A stretch of 6,050 nt of DNA, taken from the NCBI GenBank assembly GCA_036277635.1, contig DASUMP010000113.1:1-6050 (forward strand). Reading direction: 5' to 3'. Below are positions 1 to 4,300 of the stretch, in pieces. Source of the DNA: DASUMP01 sp036277635. Lineage in GTDB: Bacteria > Actinomycetota > Acidimicrobiia > IMCC26256 > PALSA-610. Position 1 is the stretch's first letter; each line of letters begins with the position of its first letter. Under the pieces are notes generated by a model. It did not search any database, was not told the DNA's origin, and saw only the letters and a list, made by a program, of their open reading frames with translations. A program made the translations under genes and the position numbers.

Positions 1-508
1 CAACCAGCGCTTCGGCGACACGTTCGTCGTGCCCGCCGCCACGTTCCCCACCGTCGGCGCGCGCGTCATGGACCTCCAACAGCCCACGCGGAAGATGTCG
101 AAGTCGGAGGAGTCGCCGCAGGGCACCGTGCTCGTCCTCGACCCGCCCGCGACGATCGCGAAGAAGATCAAGTCGGCGGTCACCGACTCCGACACCGAGG
201 TGCGTCACGACCCCGAGCACAAGCCCGGCGTGTCGAACCTGCTCGACCTGTTCGCGGTCGCGACCGGCAGCACGCTCGCCGACGCGCAGGCGCACTTCGC
301 CGGCTCCGGCTACGGCGCGCTGAAGGCGACGGTCGCCGACGCGGTCGTCGAGTTCCTCCGTCCGCTGCAGGAGCGCTACGCGGTGCTCGAAGCCGACCCC
401 GCCGAGGTCGATCGCCGCCTCGCCGCCGGCGCGGCCGCCGCGTCGGAGATCGCGAACGGCGTGCTCGCGCGCGCGACGAGCGCGGCGGGGTTGTTGGCGC
501 GACCCTGA
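1..508 (+). CDS. trpS: Tryptophan--tRNA ligase, C-terminal part (5' end outside window)
   Basis: This is the 3' part of a class I tryptophanyl-tRNA synthetase, which activates tryptophan with ATP and loads it onto tRNA-Trp in the cytoplasm. The frame is open from base 2 and gives 168 residues before the TGA at 506-508, about half of the usual length of roughly 330 residues. It begins NQRFGDTFVVP, typical of the end of the catalytic domain. The class I signature KMSKS lies at bases 92-106, followed by SEESPQGTV, as is usual for TrpRS. The rest is the helical C-terminal region that recognises the anticodon. The GTG at 29 is internal and not the true start, because the conserved sequence continues upstream to the window edge. 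No frameshift is visible. The gene converges on the - strand gene ending at 516, and I see no clear terminator between them. Confidence 0.97.
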   Translation, partial: NQRFGDTFVVPAATFPTVGARVMDLQQPTRKMSKSEESPQGTVLVLDPPATIAKKIKSAVTDSDTEVRHDPEHKPGVSNLLDLFAVATGSTLADAQAHFAGSGYGALKATVADAVVEFLRPLQERYAVLEADPAEVDRRLAAGAAAASEIANGVLARATSAAGLLARP

Positions 509-515
509 GCCGGGT

Positions 516-1064
516 TCAGTCGGCGGGCGTGAACGGGCGCGGATCCGCGAGGTTCACCGGGCACTGCTGCGCGCCCTCCGCCTCGCCGTAGGTCGCGCCG
601 TTCACGAGCAACCGGCTCACGGTGCCGCCGCCGGTGAGGCTCTGCAACACCATCGAGTTCGGCGTGCACCACACGACCTTGATGCCGACGCCCCAGTCGG
701 CCGCCGGGTCGTCGCGCAGGTCCGACTCGTTCACCACCGCGTACGACCCCTCGTTCTCGTAGCGGCGGTTGAAGTAGTCGGTCGCCCGCTTGAAGCCGGG
801 GTCGGTCGCCGCGTCCTCGACGATGTCGCGCACCCAGTCGATGCCGTCCTCGACGCGCGCCGAGACGCCACCGGGGGTCTGCGATGCCCAGCCGACCGCG
901 CCGAGGAGCAGCAGCAAGACGATGAGCGGGAACGGCCGCACCGACGTGCGCGACCGGCGCGGCCGGTGGTGCTGCTTCGACGCCCGGGCGTCGGCGGGCG
1001 CGGCCGGGTGCTCGTCGACCGACGTGGCCGGTCCGAGTCGCAGGAAATAGCCGTCGCCCTGCAC
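516..1064 (-). CDS. Hypothetical single-pass membrane-anchored protein
   Basis: I do not recognise the family of this 182-residue protein. It has about 42 N-terminal polar residues ending in a basic patch (HHRPRRSRTSVR, 32-43). One hydrophobic segment follows at about 45-61 (PFPLIVLLLLLGAVGWA). About 120 residues then probably lie outside the membrane, since the positive charge before the segment predicts N-terminus in, C-terminus out. The outer part has a charged helical stretch (68-105) and then a probable beta-rich stretch (105-170) with two cysteines, C133 and C168, that could form a disulfide. The GTG at 1064 is the furthest start available, because an in-frame TAG lies 11 codons upstream. 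It has no convincing Shine-Dalgarno. A GTG at 941 (V42) would give a protein starting directly before the hydrophobic segment, and I cannot exclude it. The gene lies 52 bases after the HD gene and may be the last of the operon. Its protein-like composition and membrane topology support a real gene; function is unknown. Confidence 0.75.
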   Translation of the reverse strand: MQGDGYFLRLGPATSVDEHPAAPADARASKQHHRPRRSRTSVRPFPLIVLLLLLGAVGWASQTPGGVSARVEDGIDWVRDIVEDAATDPGFKRATDYFNRRYENEGSYAVVNESDLRDDPAADWGVGIKVVWCTPNSMVLQSLTGGGTVSRLLVNGATYGEAEGAQQCPVNLADPRPFTPAD

Positions 1065-1081
1065 GGCTGCGGTATCGGCAG

Positions 1082-1107
1082 GATCGGGGCCCGGCTACAG
1101 CCCGATC
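1082..1107. repeat. GC-rich inverted repeat between the HD gene and the membrane protein gene
   Basis: GATCGGG (1082-1088) and CCCGATC (1101-1107) are perfectly complementary 7-base arms around a 12-base loop. On the - strand they lie just after the HD gene stop and about 18 bases before the GTG at 1064. No run of T follows on that strand, so this is not a standard intrinsic terminator. It could be an RNA hairpin between two operon genes, or chance in such GC-rich DNA. Confidence 0.35.
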
Positions 1108-1116
1108 GCGATCACC

Positions 1117-1671
1117 TCACCAGTCGGGCGGCAGCGGGGCCTCGCCGTCGGCCCGCACCAAGGCCGCCACGACCGCTCGGGGCAGCCCGCAGGCGCCGAA
1201 CCGGGCCGGATCGTGGTGGGCCGCGGCCCACGCCACCGCGGCGGGTCGGGCCCCGACGACCCGCAGCCGGTCGGCGCCGATCTCGGCGTGCAGCAGGTAG
1301 AGGCCCACCCGGCGGGTGATCCCGCTGCGGGTCGCCCACGCCCGGGCGTACTCGGGTCCGGCGAGCGCGCCCGCGAGCGTCGCCCCCGCCCGCCGGAACG
1401 GACCGAGGCGGGCGTCGAGCTTGCCCACGTCGTGGAGGAGGGCGGCGGCGAGGGCGTCGGGGTCGGCGGCGTGGGGTCCGCCGGCGAGCGCCCGTTCGGT
1501 GCGTCGCGCGACGGCGACGGACTCGCGGCGGTCGGCGCGCCGCAGCTCGCGCCACACGCCGTGCTCCGCGTCGGTGAGCAGCGACCCCACCCACGCGCGC
1601 TCGGCCGCGCTCAGCGGGCGCGCGACCAGCGACCCGAAGAACCGGGTCACGAGATGGGCGGCGCGCCTCAC
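1117..1671 (-). CDS. Small HD-domain protein (putative metal-dependent phosphohydrolase)
   Basis: This is a 184-residue cytoplasmic protein of the HD superfamily, whose members usually hydrolyse phosphate esters of nucleotides or signalling molecules; the substrate here is unknown. The HD pair lies in LLHDVGK (H80, D81). Further likely metal ligands are H128 (LLHAEIGAD), H152-H153 (AAHHDP) and D175 (RADGE). The position where I expect the first ligand histidine, usually H before S-x-x-VA, carries E50 instead (RRESVAVARR). I chose the GTG at 1671 because GAGG at 1681-1678 sits 6 bases upstream and overlaps the preceding stop. The GTG at 1650 (177 residues, VTRFFGS) is the alternative, but its nearest GAGG is about 15 bases away. 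The frame also stays open far upstream inside the M50 gene, but that part is arginine-rich shadow sequence. The gene starts 8 bases after the M50 stop. Its base composition is clearly more GC-rich than its neighbours (80-85% in the lines I counted). Confidence 0.88.
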   Translation of the reverse strand: MRRAAHLVTRFFGSLVARPLSAAERAWVGSLLTDAEHGVWRELRRADRRESVAVARRTERALAGGPHAADPDALAAALLHDVGKLDARLGPFRRAGATLAGALAGPEYARAWATRSGITRRVGLYLLHAEIGADRLRVVGARPAAVAWAAAHHDPARFGACGLPRAVVAALVRADGEAPLPPDW

Positions 1672-1677
1672 CGGGTG

Positions 1678-1681
1678 CCTC
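1678..1681 (-). promoter_or_regulatory. Ribosome binding site deciding the HD gene start
   Basis: GAGG on the - strand is embedded in the TGA stop region of the M50 gene and lies 6 bases before the GTG at 1671. This favours that start over the GTG at 1650 and suggests that ribosomes ending the protease reload directly on the HD gene. Confidence 0.5.
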
Positions 1682-2333
1682 AGACGAACTGCACGTCGAG
1701 GACGTACTCCGCGATGCGCTCGTAGAACGGGTCGACCGCGAAGCGCACGAGGCCGGTCGAGAACACGAGCACGAACAGCACGAGGAACCCGTACGGCCGG
1801 AACCGGTGCCATCCGGGGAGCGCGCGGGCCGGAAGCACGCGTTCGATGAGCGCGGAACCGTCGAGCGGCGGGATCGGCAGCAGGTTGAACACGCCGAGGA
1901 ACACGTTGACGACCGCGAACGTGAACAGGAACAGCACCGGCAACGAGAGCTCCTCCCACGACAGGAAGATGCCTTCGTCGAACGCGGAGAAGAACGCGCG
2001 CGCCGCGAACGCGCTCACGGCCGCGAGGAGGAAGTTCGTGCCCGGCCCCGCGAGCGACACGTAGAGCATGTCGCGGCGCGGGTTGCGCAGCGCGGCGGGG
2101 TTCACCGGCACGGGCTTCGCCCACCCGATCACCGGGAGCCCCGAGAGCGCGCCGAGCGCAGGGAGGATGATCGAACCGAACGGGTCGATGTGCGGCACCG
2201 GGTTGAGCGTGAGACGCCCGGCGCGCTTCGCGGTCTCGTCACCGAACCAGAGGGCGACCACGCCGTGGCTGATCTCGTGGAGGATGACCGCCGCGACGAG
2301 CGAGACGAACCAGATGACCGTGATCTTGTCCAC
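1680..2333 (-). CDS. M50 family (site-2 protease type) integral membrane zinc metalloprotease
   Basis: This 217-residue polytopic membrane protein belongs to the short bacterial M50 group related to site-2 proteases, which cut substrates within the membrane. The zinc motif HExxH is HEISH at 19-23, inside the first hydrophobic segment. The third zinc ligand is D158 in the motif NLLPIPPLDG (150-159), and AGPGTN (95-100) is the conserved segment at the start of a middle helix. I estimate hydrophobic segments at about 5-26, 53-71, 89-114, 130-155 and 181-203. There is no PDZ domain, so it is not of the RseP/Rip1 type but of the compact M50B-like type. All catalytic residues are present, so it is probably active; the substrate is unknown. 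The start is GTG, 12 bases after the stop of the DksA-type gene and without a clear Shine-Dalgarno, which points to a shared transcript. The TGA stop lies 8 bases before the HD gene. Confidence 0.95.
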   Translation of the reverse strand: MDKITVIWFVSLVAAVILHEISHGVVALWFGDETAKRAGRLTLNPVPHIDPFGSIILPALGALSGLPVIGWAKPVPVNPAALRNPRRDMLYVSLAGPGTNFLLAAVSAFAARAFFSAFDEGIFLSWEELSLPVLFLFTFAVVNVFLGVFNLLPIPPLDGSALIERVLPARALPGWHRFRPYGFLVLFVLVFSTGLVRFAVDPFYERIAEYVLDVQFV

Positions 2334-2345
2334 GACGCGGCGAGG

Positions 2346-2705
2346 TCAGCGCTTGTTCGACGCGCAGGCGATGCAGAGTCGTGCGGTGGGCATCGCCTCG
2401 AGCCGCGCCGGCGGGATCGGGGTGCCGCACCCTTCGCAGACGCCGTAGGTGCCGGCCTCGACGCGTGCGAGCGCGTCGTCGATCTCGGCGCGGGTGTCGA
2501 GCAGCGTGCCCGCGAGCGCTTCGACTTCGCCGCGCTCGGCGGTCACTTGGCCCGAATCGGCGAAGCCTTCGTCGTACGACGAGAGCTCGGAGCCGACGCC
2601 GAGCTGCTCGAGCTGCTCGGTGACGTGCGCACGATCGGCGAGCAGCTGCTCACGCAATCGTCGGAGCTCGTCGGCGCGCACGGCTGCCGTGGAAGGCTCG
2701 GACAT
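2346..2705 (-). CDS. TraR/DksA-type C4 zinc-finger protein
   Basis: This 119-residue protein has the TraR/DksA architecture. Family members enter the secondary channel of RNA polymerase and alter initiation, often together with (p)ppGpp; that role is inferred here from the family. Residues about 10-85 form a long charged helical hairpin or coiled coil (DELRRLREQLL; EVEALAGTLLDTRAEIDDALARVE). The C-terminal zinc finger has C90-x2-C93-x17-C111-x2-C114, with the family phrase GTYGVCEGCGTPIPPARLEA. At the hairpin tip, where E. coli DksA carries DxxDxA, the sequence reads DEGFADSGQ (45-53), so only one aspartate of that motif (D50) seems to be kept. The ATG at 2705 is the only ATG start in the window and has no Shine-Dalgarno; see the promoter entry. 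Downstream, the M50 protease starts after 12 bases. It is shorter than E. coli DksA (151 residues), as usual for this subgroup. Confidence 0.95.
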   Translation of the reverse strand: MSEPSTAAVRADELRRLREQLLADRAHVTEQLEQLGVGSELSSYDEGFADSGQVTAERGEVEALAGTLLDTRAEIDDALARVEAGTYGVCEGCGTPIPPARLEAMPTARLCIACASNKR

Positions 2706-2740
2706 GACGCGAGTCTACTTGCCGGGTTCCCGGCGAGGAA
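2706..2740 (-). promoter_or_regulatory. Possible leaderless promoter of the DksA-type gene
   Basis: On the - strand TAGACT (2717-2712) fits the actinobacterial -10 pattern TAnnnT. Six bases separate it from the ATG at 2705, so transcription would begin at or next to the start codon. The region just before the ATG holds no Shine-Dalgarno, which agrees with a leaderless mRNA. The hexamer 17 bases further upstream, TTCCTC (2740-2735), is only a weak -35 match. This is a pattern match without experimental support. Confidence 0.45.
2721..2734. repeat. 14-base near-palindrome between xerD and the DksA-type gene
   Basis: GCCGGGTTCCCGGC has two perfectly complementary 6-base arms around TT. It fills most of the spacer between the putative -35 and -10 boxes of the DksA-type gene, so it could be an operator. 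As RNA it could fold as a 5-base stem with a 4-base loop at the end of the xerD transcript. No T tract follows on the - strand, so it is not a standard intrinsic terminator. Confidence 0.4.
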
Positions 2741-2774
2741 CGCGACCAGTGGCACCCGTCCGGCGCGCGGCCAC

Positions 2775-3731
2775 TCACCGTGACGTGCGGGCGCGCGGGT
2801 GTGCGGAGTCGTACACGGCTCGGAGTCGTTCGGGGCTCACCTTCGTGTACACCTGCGTGGTGGAGACGCTCGCGTGTCCCAGCAGCTCCTGCACGACCCG
2901 GATGTCGGCGCCGTGGTCGAGCATGTGGGTCGCGCACGAGTGCCGCAACACGTGCGGCGACAGCCGGTCGTCGAGGCCGACGCGCGATCCGGCGTGGCGC
3001 ACGATCCCCCAACACCCCTGACGGGTCAGCCGCCCGCCGCGCGCGTTCAGGAACACCGCGTCGAGCGCGCGCGATCCGGCGCGCGCCGTGCGCAACGTGG
3101 CGCGACCATCGGCGAGGTACGTCGTGAGCGCGGCGCGCGCCGAGCGACCGATCGGCACCACCCGCTCGCGCCGTCCTTTGCCGAGCACGCGCACGATCGC
3201 GTCGTCGAGCTCGAGGTCGCCCAGGTCGAGACCGACGAGCTCGGAGATGCGGATCCCGGTGGCGTAGAGCGTCTCGAGGATCGCGCGGTCGCGCTGCGCG
3301 CGCGCGTCGTCGCCGGGCACGGCGGCGAGCAGCGCGTCGACTTCCTCCTCGCTCAACGCCTTCGGGAGCCCCTGGGGCACGCGCGGCGCACCGACGTCTT
3401 CGCTCGGATCGGCCGGGAGCAGCCCTTCGCTCGCGCAGAAGCGATGGAACGAGCGCACCGCCACGAGCGCCCGCGCGATCGACGACGGTGCGAGGCGCGG
3501 CGCGCCGTCGTCGTCGTGGAGCGCTTCGAGGTGCGCGACGTACGCCGACACCATCGACTCACCGACGTCGGCCGGCGCCGCGCCGCGCGCCCGCAGGAAC
3601 GCGGCGTAGCGCCCGAGGTCGCGCCGGTACGCGGCCAGCGAGTTGACCGCGAGGCCGCGCTCGACCGTGAGCCACACCTCGTGCTCGGCCAGCAAGCGGG
3701 CGAGCTCGTCGGGCGGCGCGGTCGTGGTCAC
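2775..3731 (-). CDS. xerD: Tyrosine recombinase XerD
   Basis: This 318-residue site-specific recombinase most likely works with a XerC partner at the dif site to resolve chromosome dimers at division. The N-terminal SAM-like core-binding domain covers about 8-105 (LAVNSLAAYRRDLGRYAAFL). The catalytic domain covers about 125-300 and has the full set of active residues: R161 (ATGIRISELVGL), K185 (GKGRRERVVPIG), H260 and R263 (HVLRHSCATH), H286 (LLGHASVSTTQ) and the nucleophile Y295 (VYTKV). Length and motifs are those of chromosomal Xer proteins rather than phage or integron integrases, and no attachment site or cargo lies nearby. The choice of XerD over XerC rests on the neighbourhood next to pyrG and the Nudix gene and is less certain than the family. 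The GTG start overlaps the Nudix stop by 4 bases (GTGA, 3731-3728) and has no Shine-Dalgarno. The next gene begins 69 bases downstream. Confidence 0.95.
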   Translation of the reverse strand: MTTTAPPDELARLLAEHEVWLTVERGLAVNSLAAYRRDLGRYAAFLRARGAAPADVGESMVSAYVAHLEALHDDDGAPRLAPSSIARALVAVRSFHRFCASEGLLPADPSEDVGAPRVPQGLPKALSEEEVDALLAAVPGDDARAQRDRAILETLYATGIRISELVGLDLGDLELDDAIVRVLGKGRRERVVPIGRSARAALTTYLADGRATLRTARAGSRALDAVFLNARGGRLTRQGCWGIVRHAGSRVGLDDRLSPHVLRHSCATHMLDHGADIRVVQELLGHASVSTTQVYTKVSPERLRAVYDSAHPRARTSR

Positions 3732-4300
3732 GGGTCGAGCGGCTCGTGCGCGCCGGCCAGGTGCTGGCGCGCCAGCAACAACCCGATGATCGACTTGGCA
3801 TCCACGAGGCGGCGACTGCTCACCAGCGCTTCGATGTCGGCGAGCGCCACGCGCTCGGTGGTCATCGCCCGCTCCTCGGGGCTGGTGGGCGCGCCGGTGC
3901 CGTCGCCGACCATCTCGAGGTCGAGGGCCACGAACACGTGCGAGTACTCGTCGCAGAACCCCGGCGAGTTCCAGAACTCGGCCAGCTTCACGAGCCGCCC
4001 GGGCCGGTGACCGATCTCCTCTTCGAGCTCGCGTACCGCGGTGCGCTCCGGAGGCTCACCCTCCTGGTCGCGCTTGCCCGCCGGCACTTCGAGCAGCGCG
4101 CCACCGGTCGCGGCACGGAACTGGCGCACCATGAGCACCACACCGTCGGCCACGACCGGCACCACCACGACCGCGCCCGGGTGGCGCACCACGGTGCGGT
4201 CGTACGTCTCGCCGTCGGCGCGCACCGCGACCCGATCGATCGCGACGAACCCGGTGTCGGCGATGCGGGTCTGGCCGACGACCTCGAACGATCCGGTCAC
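3728..4300 (-). CDS. Nudix hydrolase, ADP-ribose pyrophosphatase type
   Basis: This 190-residue cytoplasmic protein resembles ADP-ribose pyrophosphatases, which split ADP-ribose into AMP and ribose 5-phosphate with divalent metal. An N-terminal beta domain (about 1-45) precedes the Nudix fold. The Nudix box runs from G75 to G97, with E82 and the core R90-E91-L-E-E94-E95-I-G97; E91, E94 and E95 are the metal ligands. One extra residue lies between G75 and E82 compared with the GX5E consensus, as I recall also for M. tuberculosis Rv1700. Upstream LLEVPAGKRD (69-78) and downstream EFWNSPGFCDEYSHVFVA (108-125) are typical of the ADP-ribose group. The start is the GTG at 4300, which overlaps the pyrG stop as GTGA (4300-4297). 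The frame stays open further upstream, but that is shadow of pyrG. No Shine-Dalgarno precedes it, so translational coupling to pyrG is likely. Exact substrate is inferred from the family. Confidence 0.94.
   Translation of the reverse strand: MTGSFEVVGQTRIADTGFVAIDRVAVRADGETYDRTVVRHPGAVVVVPVVADGVVLMVRQFRAATGGALLEVPAGKRDQEGEPPERTAVRELEEEIGHRPGRLVKLAEFWNSPGFCDEYSHVFVALDLEMVGDGTGAPTSPEERAMTTERVALADIEALVSSRRLVDAKSIIGLLLARQHLAGAHEPLDP

Noticed and set aside
505..519. CTGA...TCAG pairing around the convergent stop codons as a terminator
   Set aside because: Only 4 bases of stem and no T tract; it arises largely from the two stop codons facing each other.
376..672. Short - strand frame across the trpS end
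   Set aside because: It overlaps two better-supported genes and has no recognisable content.
1104..1113. Perfect 10-base palindrome GATCGCGATC
   Set aside because: Such words are common in GC-rich actinobacterial DNA; no second copy nearby and no promoter context.
1672..2124. N-terminal extension of the HD gene into the M50 gene
   Set aside because: The frame is open, but the extension is Arg/Ala-rich shadow sequence; a start with Shine-Dalgarno exists at 1671.
1806..2783. Open frame of about 325 codons on the + strand, antisense to the M50 and DksA-type genes
   Set aside because: The translation is a run of E, R, H and D typical of the reverse of Leu/Ala/Pro-rich coding DNA; the genes on the other strand are clear.
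2775..3731. xerD as part of a mobile element or integrated phage
   Set aside because: Neighbours are conserved housekeeping genes and the protein is a standard chromosomal Xer type; no att-like repeats or cargo seen.
2799..4010. Open frame of about 400 codons on the + strand, antisense to xerD and the Nudix gene
   Set aside because: Composition is His/Arg-rich without domain logic, and the opposite strand carries two proteins with complete catalytic motifs. Long antisense frames are expected in high-GC DNA.
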